Below are positions 18,740 through 25,445 of a stretch of 35,543 bases of DNA, piece by piece (positions within the stretch are counted from its first letter, which is position 1; every line of letters starts with the position of its first letter). The notes below the pieces were generated by a model that was not told the origin of the DNA, ran no database searches, and was given only the letters and a program-made list of their open reading frames with translations. The translations under genes and the position numbers were made by a program. Source of the DNA: Myxococcaceae bacterium (GTDB lineage: Bacteria > Myxococcota > Myxococcia > Myxococcales > Myxococcaceae); assembly GCA_022842905.1 (NCBI GenBank), contig JALHOS010000027.1, positions 1 to 35,543 on the forward strand, in the 5' to 3' direction.

Positions 18740-19167
18740 GCCAGCAGCGCGCGCGTCGACTTCGAGAAGGAAGCGCGCGCGTCGTCGGCCCGCGCGAAGT
18801 AGTCGAACGCGTCGTTGCCGCCGGCGCTGCGGAAGATGGCGAAGACGTACGGCGACAGCCCGGCCAGCTTCAGATCGCCGCCGCGAGAGCGCAGCCGCTC
18901 GGCGTGGGTGATCAGCGGCTTGACCCCTCGGAAGTCGAAGTGGGTGACTTGGCTTAGGTCCAGCACCAGGCGGTGCAGCCCGCCGGCCTGGAAGCGCTCG
19001 ACCATGCCGAGAATGTCGGGGAGGTCGACGCGATCGATCTCCCCTTCGAGGACCATGGTCATCACCTTGGGCCCGGGCTCGAGCACCCGCTGTCCCGCCC
19101 GCTCCAGATCTGTTGCAGTCGCCGCATTCACCGTCATGTGCCCCGCTGGTTGATCGTTCATGTCCAC
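18736..19167 (-). CDS. STAS-domain protein (anti-sigma factor antagonist-like) inside the dcw cluster
   Basis: 143-residue protein with a single STAS domain at about 33-140: VMTMVLEGEIDRVDLPDILGMV, then RLVLDLSQVTHFDFRGVKPLI. STAS proteins usually bind anti-sigma kinases or sense ligands. The position of the phospho-acceptor serine (DSSG in SpoIIAA-type proteins) reads D78-F79-R80-G81, so neither serine is present and classical switch phosphorylation looks impossible. The GTG at 19167 is preferred because GAGGA lies about 7 bases upstream; an ATG at 19161 is the alternative. It sits between mraZ (28 bp gap) and rsmH (4 bp overlap), so it is co-expressed with the division genes. The exact role is unknown. 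Confidence 0.85.
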   Translation of the reverse strand: MDMNDQPAGHMTVNAATATDLERAGQRVLEPGPKVMTMVLEGEIDRVDLPDILGMVERFQAGGLHRLVLDLSQVTHFDFRGVKPLITHAERLRSRGGDLKLAGLSPYVFAIFRSAGGNDAFDYFARADDARASFSKSTRALLA

Positions 19168-19195
19168 TTGAGGTCCTCGTCTCGAGCAGCCGGGC

Positions 19196-19648
19196 TCAGC
19201 CCTGGCGCAGCTCGGTCAACACGCGCATCACGTCGGCGGAGTCGGCTTCGGCGCGCGCTTCGTCCTGCGCGGCGTGCCAGCCGTCCTGGCTCCACAGCTC
19301 GATCACCTTGACCATGCCCGCCCAGACGACGTCGCGCTCGAGCTTGGCGTGGGCGCGCAGGCTGGGCGGCACCAGCACCCGGCCCAGCTTGTCCAACGGC
19401 ACTTCCTGCGCCGACGCCACGTAGAGGCGGAGCAGCGACTTCACGCCCGGCTCCATGGGGTTGCGGCGGGCCAGCGCCGTCTCGAGCGCTTCCCATTCGC
19501 GCACCGGGTAGCAGTGCAGGCAGGCGTCGAGCGCCGTCGTGAGAATGAGGCGGTCGTCGTACTGCCCGACGAGCGTCTCGCGCAGCTTCGCCGGGAAGCT
19601 CGTTCGCCCCTTCGCGTCGATCTGGTGCTCGTAGACGCCGCGGAACAC
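19196..19648 (-). CDS. mraZ: Transcriptional regulator MraZ
   Basis: DNA-binding protein that represses or tunes its own dcw operon and can inhibit RsmH. It has two SpoVT/AbrB-like halves, each with its conserved motif: [25 protein letters not shown] at residues 2-26, and [16 protein letters not shown] in the second half. Length 150 aa is normal. The start is a GTG giving the family N-terminus MFRG. It is the first gene of the minus-strand operon; its putative operator repeats lie 65-94 bp upstream. Confidence 0.95.
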   Translation of the reverse strand: MFRGVYEHQIDAKGRTSFPAKLRETLVGQYDDRLILTTALDACLHCYPVREWEALETALARRNPMEPGVKSLLRLYVASAQEVPLDKLGRVLVPPSLRAHAKLERDVVWAGMVKVIELWSQDGWHAAQDEARAEADSADVMRVLTELRQG

Positions 19649-19712
19649 GCGCTTGTCAGGCCTCTCTGGCTGCCGTGAGGAACTTGGTGCTGCTGATCCA
19701 CTTCAGACGGTT

Positions 19713-19742
19713 TCTGATCCGCCTTTTGCCACTTCTTGCCAC
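19713..19742 (-). promoter_or_regulatory. Putative MraZ operator: three tandem 10-bp repeats
   Basis: The minus strand reads GTGGCAAGAA, GTGGCAAAAG, GCGGATCAGA in exact 10-bp register. MraZ proteins bind tandem G-rich boxes at 10-bp spacing (TGGGN or AAAGTG types). The repeats begin a few bases after the expected transcription start of the promoter at 19752-19780, a position suited to repression. Confidence 0.6.
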
Positions 19743-19751
19743 CGCGGGGCT

Positions 19752-19780
19752 AAATTAGGGGCGGTTTGTTGGGGGGTCAA
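19752..19780 (-). promoter_or_regulatory. Sigma70-type promoter of the dcw operon
   Basis: On the minus strand TTGACC (19775-19780) and TAATTT (19752-19757) are separated by exactly 17 bp. This is the best promoter match seen in the window and directs transcription into mraZ; expected start near 19745. Confidence 0.7.
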
Positions 19781-19794
19781 GAAACGGGAAACAC

Positions 19795-19803
19795 GGCTGT
19801 AGC
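19795..19803 (-). promoter_or_regulatory. GCTACAGCC box upstream of the dcw promoter
   Basis: GCTACAGCC on the minus strand ends 14 bp before the TTGACC -35 element. The same nonamer occurs upstream of ftsQ (6185-6193) and ftsZ (3916-3924), so it may be a binding site for a shared activator. Confidence 0.4.
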
Positions 19804-19869
19804 GGGGTGCAGCGAGGCGGCGGCGGGCGTGCAAAGGGAACCGGGGCCCGGTAGGACGCGCGAACCCCC

Positions 19870-20586
19870 GTGGCAGACGCTCCGAAGCCGATCCGGCTCA
19901 AGGTTGGCTACAAGACCCCCGAGAAGTTGCTCGGCGAGCTGACCAAGAGCGTCGGCCGGGGCGGGGTCCGCATCGAGTCGAAGAAGGCGCTGGCGGTGGG
20001 GACGAAGTTCGTCTTCGAACTGCGCTGTGTGGGGCTCAAGACGTCGGTGGAGATCAACGGCTTGGTTTCGTCCGTCACCCAGTCCGCGCCGGGCGTGCAC
20101 GTGCTCCACATTCGCTACGAGCCGCCGAAAGAGCGGACGGGGATCGAGGCGGTGCTGCAGAAGATCTTCGCGTCGAGCGAGTTCGACAAGAAGCGAAAGC
20201 ACCCGCGGATTCCGCTGGCGGTGCGGGCGGTCGAAGGCCGCGCGGAGTCGAAGGGGTACCGGCTGCGCGATCTGTCGCTGGGCGGCGTGGGGCTGGCGGT
20301 GGAGGGCGACGAGCTGCCGCCGCACCTGAAGGTGGGCGAGCCTGCGTTCCTGCAGATGAAGCTGATGAGCGGGAGCCTGTCGCTGCACGGGGAGATCGTC
20401 TGGGTGCTCAGCGGCGTGCCTGGGAAGGTGCCTCCGAGCGCCGGGGTGCAGTTCGGCCAGCTCCAGCCGAAGACGGAGAAGACGCTGGCGGACCTGCTGA
20501 GCTTGCGGGTGCTGCCGTCGCCGCCGTGGATCGCCCGGCTCGCGTTTGGGCGCGAAGCCGTGGAGCAGATGACGGGCTTCCTGTAA
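19870..20586 (+). CDS. Tandem PilZ-domain protein (candidate c-di-GMP receptor)
   Basis: 238-residue soluble protein with two PilZ-like lobes. The first (about 5-95) has KVGYKTPEKLLGELTKSVGRGGVRIES, resembling a PilZ barrel but without the RxxxR loop. The second (about 110-215) has the canonical RKHPR (RxxxR) motif followed by RDLSLGGVGL, a DxSxxG motif, which together bind c-di-GMP in known PilZ proteins. This architecture is frequent in myxobacteria, where such proteins link c-di-GMP to motility or polysaccharide. The start is a GTG (protein ADAPKPIRLK); no strong Shine-Dalgarno is visible. It is divergent from mraZ across 221 bp that holds the dcw promoter on the other strand. Confidence 0.85.
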   Translation: MADAPKPIRLKVGYKTPEKLLGELTKSVGRGGVRIESKKALAVGTKFVFELRCVGLKTSVEINGLVSSVTQSAPGVHVLHIRYEPPKERTGIEAVLQKIFASSEFDKKRKHPRIPLAVRAVEGRAESKGYRLRDLSLGGVGLAVEGDELPPHLKVGEPAFLQMKLMSGSLSLHGEIVWVLSGVPGKVPPSAGVQFGQLQPKTEKTLADLLSLRVLPSPPWIARLAFGREAVEQMTGFL

Positions 20587-20597
20587 GGCCGCGCGCC

Positions 20598-20927
20598 ATG
20601 CGCTCCCCTCTCCTGTTGGCGTTGGGCTTGGTGGTGCTGTCCGGGTGTGGGCCGACCGTGGGCGACCCCTGCACGACGGCGATCGACTGCGGCCAGGGCA
20701 CCGTGTGCGTGAACCGAGACTTCGCGCCGGGCGGGTACTGCACGAAGGACTGCAACAACGGTCAGGCGTGTCCGGCGGGGACGATCTGCGTCGACGACAT
20801 GATCGGCCGCGGCGTGCGCGGTTGCATGCGGGAGTGTACGAGCGCGAAGGACTGCCGCACGGGGTACAGCTGCCTGCCGCAGAAGAACAGCCAACGGCCG
20901 GTGTGCGTCGGCCCGGAAGGGATTTGA
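20598..20927 (+). CDS. Small Cys-rich lipoprotein
   Basis: 109-residue predicted lipoprotein. The signal peptide MRSPLLLALGLVVLSGC ends in a good lipobox LSGC with the lipidated Cys at 17. The mature part has about a dozen cysteines in short repeats (DPCTTAIDCGQGTVCVN, ACPAGTICVDD, ECTSAKDCRTGYSCLP) like those of myxobacterial cell-surface proteins with EGF- or TIL-like disulfide modules. It starts 11 bp after the PilZ gene and ends 6 bp before hisS, so the three are probably co-transcribed. Function not recognised. Confidence 0.8.
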   Translation: MRSPLLLALGLVVLSGCGPTVGDPCTTAIDCGQGTVCVNRDFAPGGYCTKDCNNGQACPAGTICVDDMIGRGVRGCMRECTSAKDCRTGYSCLPQKNSQRPVCVGPEGI

Positions 20928-20933
20928 AGCGCG

Positions 20934-22286
20934 ATGAGCCTGGTTCAGCCGAGGACGCCGCCGGGGGTGATGGAGCTGCTGCCCAAGGAGCAGCGCGCCT
21001 TCCAGCAGATGATGGACACCGTGCGGACCACGTTCGAACGGTTCGGGTTTCAGCCGGTGGAGACGCCGGTGTTCGAGCTGACGAATGTCCTGCTGACGAA
21101 GTCCGGCGGCGAGACGGAGAAGCAGGTGTACTTCGCGCAGTCGACGGGGTCGCTCAAGCAGGGCGACACGCCCGAGTTGGCGCTGCGGTTCGATCTGACG
21201 GTGCCGCTCGCGCGTTACGTGGCGGAGCACGAGCACGAGCTGGTCTTCCCGTTCCGGCGCTACCAGCAGCAGCGGGTCTACCGCGGGGAGCGCGCGCAGA
21301 AGGGCCGGTACCGCGAGTTCTACCAGTGGGACATCGACATCGTCGGGAAGGACACCCTGCCCCTGGGCTTCGACGCCGAGGTGCCCGCGGTGATCTGGGC
21401 CGCGTTCCAGGCGCTGGGCTTGGGCGCGTTCACGATTCGGCTGAACAACCGGAAGCTCTTGCGCGGCGTGCTGGAGACGGTGGGCGTCGCGGCGGACAAA
21501 CACGAGGCCGTGCTGCACGAGGTGGATCGGCTGGGGAAGCTGGACCGCGCGCAGGTAGAGGGGCGGCTGTGTGGTGAGGCCGTGGGCATAACGGCGGACG
21601 GGGCGAAGCGGCTGCTCGATCTGCTGACCGGCGCCGAGGACTCCGACACGTGCTTCGCGAAGCTCGGGGCGTTCGAGACGACGTCAGCGGCCTTCGCGGA
21701 GGGCAAGGCCGAGCTCGAGCAGGTGTACGCGGGGGTGCTGGCGCACGGCGTGCCGAAGGACGTGCTGCGGGTGGATCTCTCGATCGCCCGCGGCCTCGAT
21801 TACTACACGGGCACCGTCTACGAGACGTTCCTCACCGGGCACGAGGGGCTGGGCAGCATCTGCTCGGGCGGGCGGTATGACAACCTGGCCGGGCACTACA
21901 CGAAGTCGAAGCTGCCGGGCGTGGGCATCTCCATCGGCGCGACGCGGTTGTTCTCGCAGCTGCTCGAGCTGGGGTTGGTGAAGGCCGGGCGGAGCGTGAC
22001 GGACGTACTGGTCGCGAACTTCGATGAGGGGCTGCGGGCGGAGTACGGGGCGATGGCGGCGGAGCTGCGGAAGGCCGGGGTGAACGTCGAGGTGTTCGCG
22101 TCGGCGGAGAAGCTGGGCAAGCAGTTCAAGTACGCCGAGCGGCTTGGCGTGCCGGTGGTGGTGTTGGTTGGGGACGCGGAGGTGTCGAGCGGGACGGTGA
22201 AGGTGAAGGACGCGGTGAAGAAGGAAGAGAAGGCGGTGCCGCGGGGGGAGCTGGTGGCGGCGGTGAAGGCCATGCTCGCGGGGTGA
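20934..22286 (+). CDS. hisS: Histidyl-tRNA synthetase
   Basis: Class II aminoacyl-tRNA synthetase that charges tRNA-His. The N-terminus has PRTPPGVMELLPKE. The class II motif 2 region reads RYQQQRVYRGERAQKGRYREFYQWDIDIVG, the HisRS-specific histidine motif is GLDYYTGTVYETF, and motif 3 lies near GVGISIGATRLF. The C-terminal anticodon-binding domain follows (DVLVANFDEGLRAEYGAMAAELRKAGVNVEVF). At 450 aa it has normal length. ATG start. The 3' end of the gene is also read, antisense, by the open frame of the adjacent integrase. Confidence 0.97.
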   Translation: MSLVQPRTPPGVMELLPKEQRAFQQMMDTVRTTFERFGFQPVETPVFELTNVLLTKSGGETEKQVYFAQSTGSLKQGDTPELALRFDLTVPLARYVAEHEHELVFPFRRYQQQRVYRGERAQKGRYREFYQWDIDIVGKDTLPLGFDAEVPAVIWAAFQALGLGAFTIRLNNRKLLRGVLETVGVAADKHEAVLHEVDRLGKLDRAQVEGRLCGEAVGITADGAKRLLDLLTGAEDSDTCFAKLGAFETTSAAFAEGKAELEQVYAGVLAHGVPKDVLRVDLSIARGLDYYTGTVYETFLTGHEGLGSICSGGRYDNLAGHYTKSKLPGVGISIGATRLFSQLLELGLVKAGRSVTDVLVANFDEGLRAEYGAMAAELRKAGVNVEVFASAEKLGKQFKYAERLGVPVVVLVGDAEVSSGTVKVKDAVKKEEKAVPRGELVAAVKAMLAG

Positions 22287-23652
22287 TCTCGTGCCTTGAC
22301 GAGGTGAGGTCAGGCAGGTACGAGGATCGCCGTCGTCGCGGTCGCTGTGCACAGTCGGGATACTTCGGGGAGTGGCTCAGCCTGGTAGAGCACTTGGTTC
22401 GGGACCAAGGGGTCGCAGGTTCAAATCCTGTCTCCCCGACTGGTGAGATTCGGCCCGGAAGCCTTCGGTAACACGAAGGTTTCCGGGCCGAGTCGCTTCT
22501 ACCGACCCTCCGTCTCACACACGTCTCCACGCTTTCGCCCAAACCCTGCGAGTCGGGCGAGGCCTTGGGGTCTGCACCGGCGTCGAGCAGCGCGATGGCC
22601 TGTTCCATCGCCGCCGTCGAGAGGTGCAGGTAGCGCTGCGTCGTCGACAGGCTCTGGTGCCCCGCCATGGTGCTGATGGCCACCGGCGTCGCCCCGGCCA
22701 TCGCGAGGCGGGAGCAGAACGTGTGCCTCAAGATGCGAATGCCGCCGGTCACCTTCAGCCCAGCCTTGCGTTGGGCCCGGCACATCCACTTCGCCAGAAG
22801 CACCTGGGTCACCTTGAGCGGCTTCCCGTTGGCGTCGAGGTCGGTGCGCCAGAGAACGCGGTCACCGTGTAGATGCCGGTTCGCGAGAAGCGCGGCCCTA
22901 AGCCTTGCCGTGAGACGCACCTTCCGTTCACGTCGGCTCTTCGGCGAGGAGATGTGGCCCTCCCACTCTGCGCGCCGCACCGTCAGCAGGCCTCGCTTGA
23001 AGTCCACGTCCGATTGTTCCAACGCGATGATCTCCCCGCACCGCAGCCCGGCATCACCACCAAGAAGAACGAAGAGGTGGATGCGCGAGTCGATGCCCCG
23101 CTCCGCCTCTACCAGCCGTTCGAAATCAAACGGCTCGTAGAACTTCGCCTCGGTGACTCGGTCGACCTTCACGAGCTCGATGGTGCAAGGCATGCGGTCG
23201 AGAATTCGCCACCGCGCTGCGGCCTTGAGCATCGTGTTGAGAACGGTGAGCACGTTGTTCAGCGTCTTGGGGTTGCGGTCGGCCAGGTCTGCCTTCAGCC
23301 GTTGAACATGGGCGTCGGAGATGTCGCCGAGCTTCCTCTTGCACAGGCGGGGCTTGAGGTAGTGCTCGATGACGCGCTCCTTCTGGATGATGGTCGACGG
23401 CTTCTGGCGGTTCGCCTTCGCGTGCTGCTCGATGTAGCGGGGCGCGAAAGCGACCAAGGTTGGAACCTCCTCCTTCTTCTCGTTGCCGTGCGCGGCGAGA
23501 AAGTTCTGCCGTTCCTCGCCCCACCGTTTAGCTGCGCTCTTCGACGAGACGTGAACCTTGCGGCGTTCGCGGATTCGCTGGCCGCCCGGCAACGTCACGT
23601 GCACATCAACCTCCCACCCACCTCGTTTGAACTTCCTCACTTTCACACTCAT
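22126..23652 (-). CDS. int: Tyrosine site-specific integrase
   Basis: Phage-type integrase that recombines attP with the tRNA-Pro attB site. The ATG at 23652 has AAAGGAG 8-9 bases upstream. An AP2-like arm-binding N-terminus (1-55) is followed by a SAM-like core-binding domain (about 65-160) and the catalytic domain (about 175-355): Arg I in GLRCGE (R204), Lys in SPKSRR (K238), LRHTF (R309, H310), GHQ (H332) and Tyr in TTQRYLH (Y341). The usual His of HxLR is Arg306. The functional domain should end near residue 360, but the frame has no stop there; it runs through the attL hairpin, the attachment core and the antisense tRNA (peptide VGETGFEPATPWSRTK) and stops inside antisense hisS at 22126. 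About the last 100 residues are therefore host-derived and doubtful. Confidence 0.93.
   Translation of the reverse strand: MSVKVRKFKRGGWEVDVHVTLPGGQRIRERRKVHVSSKSAAKRWGEERQNFLAAHGNEKKEEVPTLVAFAPRYIEQHAKANRQKPSTIIQKERVIEHYLKPRLCKRKLGDISDAHVQRLKADLADRNPKTLNNVLTVLNTMLKAAARWRILDRMPCTIELVKVDRVTEAKFYEPFDFERLVEAERGIDSRIHLFVLLGGDAGLRCGEIIALEQSDVDFKRGLLTVRRAEWEGHISSPKSRRERKVRLTARLRAALLANRHLHGDRVLWRTDLDANGKPLKVTQVLLAKWMCRAQRKAGLKVTGGIRILRHTFCSRLAMAGATPVAISTMAGHQSLSTTQRYLHLSTAAMEQAIALLDAGADPKASPDSQGLGESVETCVRRRVGRSDSARKPSCYRRLPGRISPVGETGFEPATPWSRTKCSTRLSHSPKYPDCAQRPRRRRSSYLPDLTSSRHEITPRAWPSPPPPAPPAAPPSLPSSPRPSPSPSRSTPPRPQPTPPPARQAARRT
22296..22324 (+). promoter_or_regulatory. Possible promoter of the tRNA-Pro gene
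   Basis: TTGACG (22296-22301) and TACGAG (22319-22324) are separated by 17 bp and lie about 40 bp before the tRNA, directly after the hisS stop. The -10 match is weak. Confidence 0.4.
22366..22439 (+). tRNA. tRNA-Pro (anticodon CGG)
   Basis: The acceptor stem CGGGGAG pairs with CTCCCCG (22432-22438), discriminator A at 22439. The anticodon arm CTTGG-TTCGGGA-CCAAG gives anticodon CGG, reading CCG codons. The T arm is GCAGG-TTCAAAT-CCTGT. CCA is not encoded. The 3' part from 22421 is the attachment core of the adjacent integrative element, which restores a full tRNA on this side. Confidence 0.95.
22421..22442 (+). repeat. attL: left copy of the 22-bp attachment core
   Basis: Begins TCAAATCCTG and ends CCCCGACTG. 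Identical over 22 bases to 27360-27381. It covers the 3' half of the T arm, the acceptor 3' strand, the discriminator and three bases beyond tRNA-Pro. Confidence 0.92.
22451..22490 (+). terminator. Element-borne hairpin just after attL
   Basis: Arms of 17 bases (CGGCCCGGAAGCCTTCG at 22451-22467 and CGAAGGTTTCCGGGCCG at 22474-22490) pair with a single G-T wobble around a 6-base loop. The tail AGTCGCTTCT is only modestly T-rich. It lies 11 bases after the tRNA 3' end and may replace the native tRNA terminator displaced to 27385. Confidence 0.6.
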
Positions 23653-23866
23653 CACCGAACTCCTTTGTTCGGCGACGGCACACGGTTTGATCGAGCCAAT
23701 GTACCAGCGCGCTCCGACGGAAAAGGAGCCGACGCCCAACGCGCACGCCGCCGGGCAGCAGCCCGCGGTCGTGCGTCGTGTACGTGGGCTTCTTGCTGGT
23801 TCTGAGCAGCGCTGCGACTTCCTCGACGGTCATCAACGGCGGTGACCCGGCGAGGTCATGCTTCAT
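23606..23866 (-). CDS. Excisionase-like helix-turn-helix protein (HTH_17/MerR type)
   Basis: 86-residue protein with a single winged helix-turn-helix at about residues 12-57: MTVEEVAALLRTSKKPTYTT, then RGLLPGGVRVGRRLLFRRSALVHWLDQ, the pattern of excisionase or AlpA-type DNA-binding proteins. Such proteins bend DNA at the att site to favour excision or repress the integrase. The ATG at 23866 has GAAGG just upstream. The gene overlaps the integrase start by 47 bases in another frame, so the pair is probably translated together. The frame remains open upstream to a GTG at 24076, which would give a 156-residue protein; that extension lacks the HTH family pattern and is not preferred. Confidence 0.8.
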   Translation of the reverse strand: MKHDLAGSPPLMTVEEVAALLRTSKKPTYTTHDRGLLPGGVRVGRRLLFRRSALVHWLDQTVCRRRTKEFGDECESEEVQTRWVGG

Positions 23867-24170
23867 CGAACCTTCGGACACACGGCACCGGTCGCCCCTG
23901 GTCAGAGGGCGCCTTGCTGCTTGGTGCCGGTCGGGAAGAGCCTGCGCTACGCAGGTGCCGAACGAGCTGTTCTTTTCGGGCAGCTCGCCGATGCGAGTGT
24001 GGCTCCCGAATTGGGGTGCTGCGCCAATCGCGCGGACGATCCGCCACTCGAAGAGCTTGGGTCGGTCTTTGGCCACCGAGCCCGCCCACGAGGTGGGACC
24101 TCGACGGACGAAATCTCAAGGCACGATCAACTGGTCAAGGTGTCGATGCTCTCCGTGGAGTCAACCCCGC
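23867..24170 (-). other. Gap between kinase and excisionase with a possible gene relic
   Basis: 304 bases without a firm gene. On the minus strand, in frame with the excisionase gene, a GTG at 24076 opens MAKDRPKLFEWRIVRAIGAAPQF. I recall similar N-termini in small uncharacterised proteins of mobile regions, but the similarity appears to stop after about 24 residues, and no continuing family pattern is seen in the other two frames. It may be a decayed gene or chance. No strong promoter or terminator was found. Confidence 0.25.
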
Positions 24171-25445
24171 TCAGCCACTGGGCGTGGCCGCACCTGAGTT
24201 CTGCAGCTGAGTTCTCAGCAAGCCGACAAGGGCTCGCGCTCGCACCACCGCCGACTGGCTGACGTGGCCTGGCTCCCCATGAACCGCGGCATTTCGAATT
24301 CGCCGAAGTTCGTTGAACTCGTTGCGAACATCAGGCTCGAGGTGCATTCGCTCGACGAGCGAGGCCACCGAGGGCACCAACCGTCGGGCACCGACTCGCC
24401 GGGGCTCATCGCCGCTCCCAGACACTCCATCCTGCAGGGCCCGCTCCACGTCTCCCCAGGCGGAAAGAAAGTCCGCAATCGGCGGCACAGGCGCCGCTGT
24501 TTCCCGTGTGGTCTTTTCGAAGACTGCCTGCACACCGGCGACGGTCGACTGGGGCTGAACCGCGGCCTCGAAGGTCGTGGCCAGTGCTCCCCGAGGCGTC
24601 TTTCGCAGGAGGTTGGTTAGAAGGGCCTTCAGCGATTCGACGTCGTCATTGGTGCCAAGTCGCCGGGTGCCCGAGGTCAGCTCGGAGATTGCCTTGTCGT
24701 TCATCAGGTCAATCAGCTTCGCGCCGCCCGCAGTGGGGATCATCACGTTGTCATCGTGCAGATCTCCGTGCACCAGTCCTTTGCCGTGAATGTGCAGGAG
24801 ACCAGCGGACACGGCGAGCCCGATGGCAACAGCCCGCTCAAACGGGATGTACTCGCGAAGCAGCTGCCCCACCGAGACGCCCTCGATAAATTCCATGACC
24901 ATCGCGGGCACGCGGAGGCGGGTCGTGGGGTGCTCAACTCCGTCGCAGTAGTAGACCAAGACCACATTGGGATGGTGACCGAGGGCGGCCAACGGAGCGG
25001 CGTGGGCTAGCACCGCCTTTTCGATCTCGGTCGTGGCAGCGGTCATGAATTTCACCGCAACTTGTCGTCCGAGCGCGTCGTTCGCTTTCCAGACCTGCCC
25101 GTAGCCACCTCGACCGAGCAATACGAAGTTACCTAGTGTTGAAAGATCACGCCCAGACTCGCCCGCCGCTACCCGGTGGTCTGGCACCTTCTGAAAGTGA
25201 CTGGCCAGCTTACGAAGCATTGGCCTTGAGATGCCCAGCTCATCAGCGAGCGCTCGTTCGCTGCCTGTTTGAACGAGCAAGTTGTTCAGTTCCTGATTCG
25301 CCCGCCGTCGACCAACAACATTTCCCCACACCATGAGAACCGAGAGTCGATACCCCCGGCTCGTCTTGCCGACCCCGACGTAGGCGTCTCGGGCGGCCTC
25401 GACCGTTCGAACAAGCGACCACGCAGGATCAATGACGACTTTCAT
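24171..25445 (-). CDS. Atypical protein kinase with N-terminal HTH-like region and C-terminal HEPN-like domain
   Basis: 424-residue soluble protein. The ATG at 25445 (MKVVIDPAWSLVRTVEAARDAY) is chosen because upstream sequence is not protein-like. Residues 60-85 contain an HTH-like stretch (ERALADELGISRPMLRKLASHF). A Hanks-type kinase domain covers about 103-290: glycine loop GRGGYGQV 111-118, ATP-binding K132 in VAVKF, catalytic HGDLHDDN 226-233 (HGD instead of HRD; D228 and N233 kept), and the magnesium-binding D246 in LIDLM, where DFG would stand. The C-terminal domain (about 355-415) contains NELRRIRNAAVHGE; R384-N385-x3-H389 fits the RX4-6H motif of HEPN-fold RNases and of DUF4145-like domains. 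No membrane segment. It lies in the island, divergent from the winged-helix/HEPN operon. Targets are unknown; a defence or toxin-control role is inferred. Confidence 0.85.
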   Translation of the reverse strand: MKVVIDPAWSLVRTVEAARDAYVGVGKTSRGYRLSVLMVWGNVVGRRRANQELNNLLVQTGSERALADELGISRPMLRKLASHFQKVPDHRVAAGESGRDLSTLGNFVLLGRGGYGQVWKANDALGRQVAVKFMTAATTEIEKAVLAHAAPLAALGHHPNVVLVYYCDGVEHPTTRLRVPAMVMEFIEGVSVGQLLREYIPFERAVAIGLAVSAGLLHIHGKGLVHGDLHDDNVMIPTAGGAKLIDLMNDKAISELTSGTRRLGTNDDVESLKALLTNLLRKTPRGALATTFEAAVQPQSTVAGVQAVFEKTTRETAAPVPPIADFLSAWGDVERALQDGVSGSGDEPRRVGARRLVPSVASLVERMHLEPDVRNEFNELRRIRNAAVHGEPGHVSQSAVVRARALVGLLRTQLQNSGAATPSG

